Below are positions 46,638-54,659 of a stretch of 64,000 bases of DNA, piece by piece; position 1 is the first letter of the stretch, and each line of letters begins with the position of its first letter. The stretch comes from a bacterium (GTDB lineage: Bacteria; Planctomycetota; UBA1135; UBA2386), in the NCBI GenBank assembly GCA_024743115.1, contig JANSXC010000004.1, positions 204,113 to 268,112 of the forward strand. Reading direction: 5' to 3'. The notes below the pieces were generated by a model. The model saw nothing but the letters and a program-made list of their open reading frames with translations, searched no databases and was not told where the DNA came from. The position numbers were made by a program, and so were the translations under genes.

Positions 46638-49010
46638 GTGTCTTCGATCTCTCCCGAGCTGCTGTTTGCCGACTCCGCGTGGCTTCGCGGGCTGACGCGG
46701 CGGTTGGTGCGTGATCCGGAAGCTGCGGCCGATCTCGAACAGGAGGTCACGCTCGCGGCGCTGTCACGACCGCGGCCGGCCGGTCGGGCGTGGCTCGCGA
46801 CGGTCGCGCGCAATCTCGCCGCCCTGGTGCACCGGCGTTCGGTGCGTGAGGCGCGGCGGCTCGAGCGGCTGGCCCGCCCGGAAGCCGAGGTGGCCGCCGG
46901 CGATCTCGTGGAGGCTGCCGAACTGCAACAGCGTGCGGTCGCAGCCGTGCTGGCGTTGCCGCCGAAGTATCGGGACACGATCCTGCTGCGGTTCCTCCGC
47001 GGCATGTCGATCGAAGCGACCGCCCAGCACCTCGGTGTGCCGGTCGAAACCGTGCGCACGCGCCAGAAGCGCGCGCTCGCGCAGCTGCGATCGCAGCTGT
47101 TGCCGAGTCGTTCGCGCTTCGGGGCGCTCGCCGCGCTGCTACCTGTGGGGTTCGCAATGAAAGTTCCAGTTGTCGTCACGGCCGTGGCCGCGTGTCTCCT
47201 GCTCGGTCTGTTGACCGTTCCGCTGTGGTATTCCGAGGCTGCGACGCCGCCATCCGATGGAGCGCCATCCGATGAGGCGCCGGCTGCGCAGGCGGCGACC
47301 ATGGGCGCGGAGCGTCTCGACCATTCGCCGCCGGATCCTGTGACGGTGCCGCAGGACCCCGTGCGAGAAGCCGTTGTCGCGCCCGAGCCCGTAACCGGGC
47401 CCGCGTCGGCTCCGCCGACGCCGGTGGTTGGTCGCGGCGATATCCAGGTCACGGTCACTCGCGCGGATGGCTCGCCCGGAGCCGAAGTACGGGTTCTCTG
47501 TCGCCGCTCGAGCGGGCCGGCGCAGTTCGCGAAAACCGACACCGACGGTGTTGCGCGCTTCGCTGGCTTGCGACCGGGGGGATACTCCGTGGCCTCTGCC
47601 TCGGTGGCCCCGCGCGCCGTTGCGGTCGAAGCCGGAAGTGTGGCCTCGGTAAGTCTCGAGCTGCTACCCGGGCGCCGTTTGACCGGTCTGGTGCTCGACC
47701 CGGACGGCGTGCCTGTGGCGGCGGCCGAAGTGTTCTCCAGTCACGTTGGCCAGTGGCCGGCCTGGCCCTATGTGATCGCCACGACGGACCGCAATGGTCG
47801 GTTCGACGTCGCGAACGTCGGGCCGCAGCAGTCGATAGGCGCGCGCCATCCAGAGTTCGGTGTTTCGCACCGGCATGTGCTCTCCAACGAGCCGAAGGCC
47901 GAGGGGGCCGAGGAGCTGACCATCCGATTCGAGGCTGGGGCAGATGCCGATGTGGCGACCGTGCATGGTCGAGTTGTCGATCCATCGCGGCGGCCCATCG
48001 CAGACGCCTGGGTGCAGATCTCGCGCCAGCGCGTCGTTCGGTTCTCCCGCGACGGTGGGATACGCATGCCGCCGTCACCTGCGCTCGCCCGTTCGGGCGA
48101 GGATGGCAAGTTCACCGCCGAGTGGCTCGGCACGGGAGATTACGACTTGTTCGTCTATGCGCCGGGCTATGCGCCGCACCGCCAGAAGATCGAGGTGCGC
48201 GTGGATTCGAGGGCTGCGGTCGAAGTCCAGCTCGCGCGTGGCGCAACGTTGGTGGGCGTTGTCAGGGACGAGGATGGTCAGCCGGCGGCCGGGGCTCAGG
48301 TGCGCCTGCCGCAACTCAAGTCACCCCAGCGAATGTGGGTCCGCGTGCCGGACGATGGCAGCTATCGGTTCGAGGATGTGCCGCAGGGCTCGCTCGTCGT
48401 CGAAGTGTTCCACAAGGGCTACTCGCGGGTGCGCGAGACCGTCGATGTCGGCGGGGTCGGGCATCACGAACTGGATGTCGAGCTGAAGCCGGGAGGGACG
48501 ATCACCGGGCGCCTCGTCGATGCGAATGATCAGCCGATCGTCGGCTGGTCGATCTCGCGTCGAGGCGGTGGCCGTTACGCCAGGAGCGATGCGGAGGGGC
48601 GGTTCCGGCTTGCCGACTGCAAGCCTGAGGGCAATCGGCTCTACATTCGGGAGGCGTACGGCTACGTGCCGTATCGACTCGTGCTGCCGAACGTGCCGGC
48701 CAGCGCGGCCGAACGAGTGATCCGTGTCGGGGCCGAGACCGAGGCCACGGCGAGGGTCACGGGCCAGTGCGTGGACCAGAGCGGTGTGCCGCTCGCTGGC
48801 GTGCGGATTCAACTCGTGCAGGAAGGTTCGGTCGTGCACCAGGCGACGATGACCGGCGACGACGGCGCGTTCGAGGTCGGCCCCTTGCCGCCCGGGCGCT
48901 ATCGCGTGCGGCCGCTGCACCAGGACTACGAGTTTCAGGCCGTCGAGCGCGAGCTCACCGCGCATGCGATCGAGGATCTACAGCAATTGCGGAGCAAGGC
49001 ACCGCGATAG
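46638..49010 (+). CDS. Membrane-tethered ECF sigma factor fused to CPR repeats
   Basis: 790 residues from a GTG at 46638. Residues ~10-75 are sigma region 2 (WLRGLTRRLVRDPEAAADLEQEVTLAAL, AWLATVARNLAALVHRR). Residues ~95-155 are region 4 (VLALPPKYRDTILLRFLRG, IEATAQHLGVPVETVRTRQKRALAQLRSQL). A membrane helix at ~174-197 (MKVPVVVTAVAACLLLGLL) follows, then a Pro-rich linker. From ~268 there are about six carboxypeptidase-regulatory-like beta-sandwiches, each starting GxVxDxxGxPVAGAxV (for example ATVHGRVVDPSRRPIADAWV, ATLVGVVRDEDGQPAAGAQV). It reads as a one-piece sensor and sigma factor; release by proteolysis would be needed for activity. Confidence 0.85.
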   Translation: MSSISPELLFADSAWLRGLTRRLVRDPEAAADLEQEVTLAALSRPRPAGRAWLATVARNLAALVHRRSVREARRLERLARPEAEVAAGDLVEAAELQQRAVAAVLALPPKYRDTILLRFLRGMSIEATAQHLGVPVETVRTRQKRALAQLRSQLLPSRSRFGALAALLPVGFAMKVPVVVTAVAACLLLGLLTVPLWYSEAATPPSDGAPSDEAPAAQAATMGAERLDHSPPDPVTVPQDPVREAVVAPEPVTGPASAPPTPVVGRGDIQVTVTRADGSPGAEVRVLCRRSSGPAQFAKTDTDGVARFAGLRPGGYSVASASVAPRAVAVEAGSVASVSLELLPGRRLTGLVLDPDGVPVAAAEVFSSHVGQWPAWPYVIATTDRNGRFDVANVGPQQSIGARHPEFGVSHRHVLSNEPKAEGAEELTIRFEAGADADVATVHGRVVDPSRRPIADAWVQISRQRVVRFSRDGGIRMPPSPALARSGEDGKFTAEWLGTGDYDLFVYAPGYAPHRQKIEVRVDSRAAVEVQLARGATLVGVVRDEDGQPAAGAQVRLPQLKSPQRMWVRVPDDGSYRFEDVPQGSLVVEVFHKGYSRVRETVDVGGVGHHELDVELKPGGTITGRLVDANDQPIVGWSISRRGGGRYARSDAEGRFRLADCKPEGNRLYIREAYGYVPYRLVLPNVPASAAERVIRVGAETEATARVTGQCVDQSGVPLAGVRIQLVQEGSVVHQATMTGDDGAFEVGPLPPGRYRVRPLHQDYEFQAVERELTAHAIEDLQQLRSKAPR

Positions 49011-49084
49011 CGCAACGCTCGGGTGCGCCGTCGATCCACCTTGATTAGGATCCGGCGCCCGCGCTCGCCCGCGGACCCAGCCCG

Positions 49085-50752
49085 ATGCAATCATTCCTCT
49101 TCAGCAAGGTCCTCGCTGCCGCGATCGCGGTCGGCCTGGTCGTTCCGCATTCGACTCACCGTCCCGACGAGGGGATGTGGCCGTTCGACGGTCTGCCGCT
49201 CGAGAAGCTCAAGGAAAAATACGGTTTCGAGCCCACACCGGAGTGGCTCGACAAGGTGCGGCTGAGCTCGGTGCGCTTCGACACCGGCGGCTCGGGGTCG
49301 TTCGTGTCGCCGAACGGTCTCGTGATGACCAATCATCACGTCGCGCTGACCACGCTGCAGAAGATCTCGACGCCCGAGAAGGACTGGGTAGAGGACGGCT
49401 TCAGCGCGCGGCTCTACGGTAGCGAGCCCAAGGGCACCGACCTCACGCTGCGACAGCTCATCGAGATCAAGGATGTCACCACCGAAGTGATGGCGATGAA
49501 GGCCGCCGACACGAGTGACGCCGGCAACGAGTGGCGCAAGAAGGTCGAGGCGATGACGGCGAAGCTCGGCAACGAGGACCAGAACATCGTCGCCGACCTC
49601 GTCACGCTCTACGACGGACAGCAGTATCGGGTCTACATCTACAAGGTGTTCGACGACGTCCGTGTCGTGTTCGCGCCCGAGAAGCAGGTCGCGTTCTACG
49701 GCGGTGATCTCGACAACTTCACCTACCCGCGTTACTGCCTCGACTGCGCGTTCTTCCGCGTCTACGAGGACGGCAAGCCGATCGACAGCAGCAAGCACTA
49801 CTTCCAGTGGAACAGTGCCGGCGCCGAGGTGAACGATCTCGTGTTCGTCTCCGGTCATCCCGGTGGCACCGAGCGTCTGCTCACGCATGACGAGATGCTG
49901 TTTCACCGCGACGTCAGCGTACCGGCGATCGTCGATGCCTACACGCGCGCGGAAGCGCGGATTCGGCAGCGCATGGAGCGCAGCGAGGAAGAGAAGTTCC
50001 GGCTGCGTGACATGTACTTCGGTATCACCAACACGCTCAAGGCCTACGGCGGCCATCTCGCAGGGCTGCGCGATGCGCCGATGCTCGACAAGATCCGCGA
50101 GCGTGACGAGAAGCTGATCGCGAGCGGCGGAGACGCCGTCAAGGCCGCGTTCGCGTTCGTGCGCGCCGAGATGGACAAGCTGCGGAAGGAGTTCGGCGGT
50201 GAACGCGTGAACCTCCAGGAGATGATGCAGGCCCTGCCGCGAGTCAGCAACGTCGTCTGTGCCGACGCCAAGGCGACGATCAACAAGGCGCGCTTCGAGG
50301 CCTACGGCACCGACAACTACCCGGACGCGACGTTCACGCTGCGGCTCGCCTACGGTACGGTCAAGGGCTTTGATGCCGGCACGACCAAGGTTGCGCCGTT
50401 CACGACGTTTTACGGGCTCTACACCCGCAACCTCGGCATGGGGAACGAGAAGCCGTTCGATCTGCCCGCGCACTGGCTCGAGAAGAAGGACAAGATCGAT
50501 CTCGCGACGCGGTACAACTTCGTCTGCACCGCCGACATCATCGGCGGCAACTCCGGCAGCCCGGTGCTCAACCGCGAGGCCGAAGTCGTCGGGTTGATCT
50601 TCGACGGCAACATCGAGTCACTGCCCGGGAACTACTGGTTCGACGAGAAGGTCAACCGCGCAGTCAGCGTGCACACGGGCGGCATGATGGCGGCGCTCGT
50701 GAAGGTCTACGGCGAGAGCGATCTCGCGCGCGAGCTGCGCGACGGCAAGTAG
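49085..50752 (+). CDS. S46-family serine peptidase (DPP7/DPP11-like)
   Basis: 555 residues with a signal peptide (FLFSKVLAAAIAVGLVVPHS). It resembles dipeptidyl-peptidases of family S46, which clip dipeptides from the N-terminus of oligopeptides in the periplasm. The catalytic His lies in VMTNHHVA (H84/H85), the Asp in YGGDLDNFTYPR, and the Ser in IIGGNSGSPVLN. The family is usually ~700 residues; this one is shorter. The S1-site Cys next to the catalytic His in NHHC is Val here. The aspartase fusion gene starts four bases after its stop, so the two are likely co-expressed: peptides to aspartate to fumarate. Confidence 0.88.
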   Translation: MQSFLFSKVLAAAIAVGLVVPHSTHRPDEGMWPFDGLPLEKLKEKYGFEPTPEWLDKVRLSSVRFDTGGSGSFVSPNGLVMTNHHVALTTLQKISTPEKDWVEDGFSARLYGSEPKGTDLTLRQLIEIKDVTTEVMAMKAADTSDAGNEWRKKVEAMTAKLGNEDQNIVADLVTLYDGQQYRVYIYKVFDDVRVVFAPEKQVAFYGGDLDNFTYPRYCLDCAFFRVYEDGKPIDSSKHYFQWNSAGAEVNDLVFVSGHPGGTERLLTHDEMLFHRDVSVPAIVDAYTRAEARIRQRMERSEEEKFRLRDMYFGITNTLKAYGGHLAGLRDAPMLDKIRERDEKLIASGGDAVKAAFAFVRAEMDKLRKEFGGERVNLQEMMQALPRVSNVVCADAKATINKARFEAYGTDNYPDATFTLRLAYGTVKGFDAGTTKVAPFTTFYGLYTRNLGMGNEKPFDLPAHWLEKKDKIDLATRYNFVCTADIIGGNSGSPVLNREAEVVGLIFDGNIESLPGNYWFDEKVNRAVSVHTGGMMAALVKVYGESDLARELRDGK

Positions 50753-50756
50753 TGCA

Positions 50757-52622
50757 ATGGCCGATCCCCTCGACTGGAAGCAGCGCTTTCGGCGCACGCA
50801 CATCTTTCGCAATCTCACCGTCGCGGAGACCGACCGTGTGCTCGAGGTCGTCGAGCGCACTTCGCTGCCAGCGGGGGAGGTGCTATTCTCCGAGGGGGAT
50901 CCGCGCGATCGCATGATCGCGATTCAGCGTGGGCGCGTTCAGCTGTCGCGTCACGATGTGACGGGTGAGCCGCAAGTCGTCGAGACGATGGTCACCGGCG
51001 ACCTGCTCGGGGAAGGGATGCTCAACGAGGACACCGTGCATTCGACGACGGCGATCGCCACGACGCCGCTCGAGGTCGCCGTGCTGAAGCGAGGCCGGCT
51101 GCAGGAGGTGTTCGCCGAAGATCCGACGCTCGAGCGCCGCATGCTCGCGAGCCTGCTCGACGAGATCGTCAATCGCTTCGATCAGCTCATGTTCCGCACG
51201 ACGGGACACACACAGGCGTTCTCCAAGGGGCAGACGCGCACGGAGCACGATCTGCTCGGGGACGGCGCGGTGCAGGCGGAGGCCTACTTCGGTCTGCAGA
51301 CGATGCGCGCGCTCGGCAACTTCGAGATCGGCGGCACGCGGCTCAACGCGTATCCCAACCTCGTGCGTGCGCTTGCGATGGTGAAGAAGGCGTGCGCGCT
51401 CGCCAACCGCGACTGCGGCGCGCTCGCGCCAGGGATCGCCGAGGCGATCGCGGAGGCTGCGGACGAGGTCGTGTCGGGCAAGCTGCACGACTTCTTCGTC
51501 GTCGACGTTCTGCAGGGTGGTGCCGGTACGTCGACGAACATGAACGCCAACGAGGTCATCGCCAACCGTGCCCTCGAGCTGCTCGGGCACGACAAGGGCG
51601 ATTACGACCACTGCCATCCCAACAACCACGTCAACTGCTCGCAGTCGACCAACGACGTGTACCCCTCCGCTCTCAAACTCGGCATGATCCTGAGCAGTGA
51701 GCGGCTGATCGACTGTGTCACGGGTCTGGTGGCTGCGTGTGAGAAGAAGGCGCACGAGTTCGCCGACGTCGTCAAGATGGGACGGACCCAGCTGCAGGAC
51801 GCGGTGCCGATGACACTGGGCCAGGAGTTCGGCGCATTTGCCCGCACGCTCGGGCAGGAACTCGAAGAGCTGCAGGAAGCGCGCGGCAAGCTGCGAACGT
51901 TGAACATCGGTGGCACCGCGATCGGGACCAGGCTCAACGCGCCGGATGGTTATCCCGAGGCGGCGATGCAGCATCTCTGCGCGATCACCGGCCTCGATCT
52001 GCAGCTCGCGCCGGATCTCATCGAGGCGACGCAGGACACGCAGGCGTTCGTGATGTTCAGCTCGGCGCTCAAGAGTCTCGCGGTCAAACTGAGCAAGGTC
52101 TGCAACGACCTGCGGCTGCTGTCGTCGGGGCCGCGCGCGGGGCTGGCGGAGATCCGGCTGCCGCCGCGACAGCCTGGTAGCTCGATCATGCCGGGGAAGG
52201 TCAATCCCGTGATCCCCGAGGTCGTCAACCAGGTCGCCTACCGCGTGATCGGCAACGATCTCACGGTCACGCTCGCGGCCGAGGCCGGTCAGCTGCAGCT
52301 CAACGTCATGGAGCCCGTGATCGCGGCGAGCGTGCTCGAGTCGCTCAAGATCCTCGCGAACGCGACGAGCACCCTGAGCCACAACTGCATCGAAGGCATC
52401 GAGGCGAACGTGCAGCGCTGTCGTGACTACGTCGAGAACAGCATCGGGCTCGTGACCGCTCTCGTGCCCGTGCTCGGCTACGAGGTCTCGAGCGGCGTCG
52501 CCAAGGAGGCGCTGGCCACGGATCGCTCGCTCGCCGAGGTGCTCGAGGAGCGCGGGCTGCTCAGTGACGAAGTGCGGGCGTGCCTCGCTCCGGAGCGGAT
52601 GGCGCGACCCGGAGGGTCTTAA
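50757..52622 (+). CDS. aspA: Aspartase with N-terminal cyclic-nucleotide-binding-like domain
   Basis: 621 residues. Residues 1-140 are a CAP_ED-like beta-barrel (IFRNLTVAETDRVLEVVERT, AGEVLFSEGDPRDRMIAIQRGRVQLSR, TGDLLGEGMLNED). Residues ~155-621 are an aspartase/fumarase-family lyase: GSSIMPGKVNPVIPEVVNQV (~residue 475), AEAGQLQLNVMEPVI and NANEVIANRALELLGH. The PEVVNQVAYRVIGND continuation favours aspartase over fumarase. Aspartase removes ammonia from aspartate to give fumarate. The sensor lacks the usual Arg of the phosphate-binding cassette (HSTTA in place of RSA), so it may bind another ligand or only act structurally. The fusion is the notable feature. Confidence 0.88.
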   Translation: MADPLDWKQRFRRTHIFRNLTVAETDRVLEVVERTSLPAGEVLFSEGDPRDRMIAIQRGRVQLSRHDVTGEPQVVETMVTGDLLGEGMLNEDTVHSTTAIATTPLEVAVLKRGRLQEVFAEDPTLERRMLASLLDEIVNRFDQLMFRTTGHTQAFSKGQTRTEHDLLGDGAVQAEAYFGLQTMRALGNFEIGGTRLNAYPNLVRALAMVKKACALANRDCGALAPGIAEAIAEAADEVVSGKLHDFFVVDVLQGGAGTSTNMNANEVIANRALELLGHDKGDYDHCHPNNHVNCSQSTNDVYPSALKLGMILSSERLIDCVTGLVAACEKKAHEFADVVKMGRTQLQDAVPMTLGQEFGAFARTLGQELEELQEARGKLRTLNIGGTAIGTRLNAPDGYPEAAMQHLCAITGLDLQLAPDLIEATQDTQAFVMFSSALKSLAVKLSKVCNDLRLLSSGPRAGLAEIRLPPRQPGSSIMPGKVNPVIPEVVNQVAYRVIGNDLTVTLAAEAGQLQLNVMEPVIAASVLESLKILANATSTLSHNCIEGIEANVQRCRDYVENSIGLVTALVPVLGYEVSSGVAKEALATDRSLAEVLEERGLLSDEVRACLAPERMARPGGS

Positions 52623-52666
52623 ACGACTTCAGATCAGAGGTTTACTCCCCTTTCTCTTGCGGCTGG

Positions 52667-52695
52667 TTGATAGAATGAATCATTCATTCTACTAT
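52667..52695 (+). promoter_or_regulatory. TetR gene promoter
   Basis: TTGATA at 52667-52672 and TACTAT at 52690-52695 are spaced by 17 bases, a good housekeeping-sigma promoter. The -10 box ends 8 bases before the ATG at 52704, so the transcript would have almost no leader. The operator at 52671-52691 fills the spacer. Confidence 0.75.
52671..52691. promoter_or_regulatory. TetR operator (inverted repeat)
   Basis: TAGAATGAAT at 52671-52680 and ATTCATTCTA at 52682-52691 are perfect inverted arms around a single C. The site overlaps the -35/-10 spacer of the regulator's promoter, so binding should block polymerase: simple autorepression. The motif contains AATGAATCATTCATT, typical of TetR palindromes. 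Confidence 0.8.
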
Positions 52696-52703
52696 CGCTT
52701 GCG

Positions 52704-53414
52704 ATGTCGCCGCCCCAGGCCAGGCCGAATCGGATCGCTGAGATCGTCGCCGCAGCGGCGGTGACATTCGCGCGTTTCGGCTTCCGCCGCACGCAGATGG
52801 CGGACATCGCGGCGGCGGCGGGCACCGCGCTCGGCACGCTGTATCGCTACTCCAAGAGCAAGGAAGCGTTGTTCGCGGCGGCGCTGCGCTACGCCTTCCA
52901 CGCCGATCCGATGGTGATCGAGACCGTGCTGGCGGGGGCGACGCCTGGCCGCGACGACCTCGAGGCCTACGTCGCCGATTTCGGATCCGGGCGCGACTTC
53001 CTGCCGCAACTGACTGCCGCGGCCGAGGCGGGTGTCGTCGACCGGAAGGATGCCGCGGCCGAGCTCGAGCGAGTGGTCGGCGAGCTCTTCGACGTGATGA
53101 ACCACTTCGCGCTCGCGATCTGCCTCGTCGACGTGTCGGCGCGGGAGTGGCCAGAGCTGGCCCGGCTGTTCCATCGCGACGTGCGCGCGACGACCGCGGC
53201 GCGCCTCGAACGCTATCTATCGAGTCGCTGCGAGAGCGGCGCGCTCGTCCAGCCGCCCGACGTCGCGGCCGCCGCGCACTTCGTCATGGAGCTCTGCGGC
53301 GAGTTCACGCGCGGCCGCAAGATCAGTTCACCGAACCGCGGGTTCGCGTCCGACGAAGTCGCGCGCGCCACGGTTCTGCACATCGTTCAACGCACCTTCG
53401 TCGATCCATCATGA
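52704..53414 (+). CDS. TetR/AcrR-family repressor
   Basis: 236 residues. The N-terminal helix-turn-helix is IAEIVAAAAVTFARFGFRRTQMADIAAAAGTALGTLYRYSKSKEALFAAALRYAF, the TetR signature. The rest is the helical ligand domain, with no close assignment. It likely represses its own operon through the palindrome at 52671-52691. Its stop overlaps the ATG of the TIKI/ChaN-like gene by four bases (ATGA), so the secreted protein is the likely regulated target. The ligand is unknown. Confidence 0.92.
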   Translation: MSPPQARPNRIAEIVAAAAVTFARFGFRRTQMADIAAAAGTALGTLYRYSKSKEALFAAALRYAFHADPMVIETVLAGATPGRDDLEAYVADFGSGRDFLPQLTAAAEAGVVDRKDAAAELERVVGELFDVMNHFALAICLVDVSAREWPELARLFHRDVRATTAARLERYLSSRCESGALVQPPDVAAAAHFVMELCGEFTRGRKISSPNRGFASDEVARATVLHIVQRTFVDPS

Positions 53415-54640
53415 CCCGTCGTTCTCGCGTTGCCGGCCTGGGGCTGGCAGTCTTCGGTTTGCTCTCGTCCGGCGTCGCTCCACTCGCGGCACAGGACTTC
53501 GTCGATCTGATTCGTGACGAGAAGCAGTCGTTCACGTTGGCCGCGAGCGGCGCCGCTGGCGCTGGCGTCGAGTTCGTGCTCGGCGAGGCCCGTGCCGCCG
53601 AGTTCACCGTGATCGGCGAGAGTCACGGCAACGTCGAGACCTGCAAGTTCACGCACTGGCTGCTGCGTGAGTTGAAGGCACATGGCTACGGCGCCTACGC
53701 CACCGAGACCGGTCCGTGTACGACGGATCATCTGGCCGCCGTGGCGCGCGAGCGCGGCATGGCCGGCGTCGGGCAGTTCATGAAGCGGTATCCGTTCACC
53801 GTCGCGTTCCTGACGATGCGCGAAGAGGCGGAGCTGTTCGTCGCGGCGGTGCAAGCCGGCTACGAGGCCTGGGGGATCGATCAGGAGTTCCTCGGCTCGC
53901 CGCGGCTGCTGCTGGCCGAACTCGCGGACCGGGCGGAGAGTGATGCCGCGCGTCAGTTGGCCGTGACCTGGCGCAATCGCGCGATGGCGGGTTTCGGCCA
54001 CTACATCGAATCGGGCGATCGGTCGAAGGCGTTCATGGCGGTGGCCGGCCCGGCCGACTGGCGCAAGCTGATGCAGGCGTTTGCGAAGGAGCCCGCCGAC
54101 GTCCGGCGTCTGCTCGACGAACTGCGCGAGTCGCAGCGGATCTACGGCCTGCATCAGCGTGGCCTGTACTACGAGAACAACCACGAACGCATCGCGCTGA
54201 TGAAGCGGCATCTCGCCGACCGTCTGCGCAGTGCCCCCGAGACGAAGGCCGTACTCAAGTTCGGCGCGGCGCACGCCGGGCGCGGCTACAGCCCTTTCGA
54301 CCAGCTCGACGTCGGCAACCACGCCGCCGAAGCAGCGGTCGCGCGCGGCGGCGACTCGTTCCACGTCTTCGTGTTTGCGCGCCGGTCGATCAGCAAGGAC
54401 GGCACGAAGAAGGACTTCGTCGCCGATGCCGACGGCCTCGCACCGTTCTATGCTGCGCAGGGAGGCGACGAAGGCTGTGTGTTCGATCTGCGCGCGCTGC
54501 GGCCGATCATGTCCCGCGACAACGTCGAAGCGAAGTATCCCGCAGCGCACGGCCTCGTGTTCCGCTTCGACGCGCTCGTGCTCCTGCCGGAATTGCATGC
54601 GAGCACGTCGATGCTGCCGTTGCCGAAGGACCGGCGGTAG
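53411..54640 (+). CDS. Secreted TIKI/ChaN-like (erythromycin-esterase-like) protein
   Basis: 409 residues from the ATG at 53411 (MTRRSRVAGLGLAVFGLLSSGVAPLAAQ gives the signal peptide); the longer frame from 53147 overlaps TetR. The motif FTVIGESHGNVETCKFTHWLLREL with E/H, and KAVLKFGAAHAGRG near residue 285, fit the ChaN/TIKI/erythromycin-esterase superfamily, whose members have GExH and a second Gly-His motif around a metal. Hydrolase or heme/ligand-binding roles are known in the superfamily; none can be chosen here. Expression is likely under TetR control. It converges with the kelch gene. Confidence 0.75.
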   Translation: MTRRSRVAGLGLAVFGLLSSGVAPLAAQDFVDLIRDEKQSFTLAASGAAGAGVEFVLGEARAAEFTVIGESHGNVETCKFTHWLLRELKAHGYGAYATETGPCTTDHLAAVARERGMAGVGQFMKRYPFTVAFLTMREEAELFVAAVQAGYEAWGIDQEFLGSPRLLLAELADRAESDAARQLAVTWRNRAMAGFGHYIESGDRSKAFMAVAGPADWRKLMQAFAKEPADVRRLLDELRESQRIYGLHQRGLYYENNHERIALMKRHLADRLRSAPETKAVLKFGAAHAGRGYSPFDQLDVGNHAAEAAVARGGDSFHVFVFARRSISKDGTKKDFVADADGLAPFYAAQGGDEGCVFDLRALRPIMSRDNVEAKYPAAHGLVFRFDALVLLPELHASTSMLPLPKDRR

Positions 54641-54659
54641 GAGGCAGGTCGGTGGCTCG

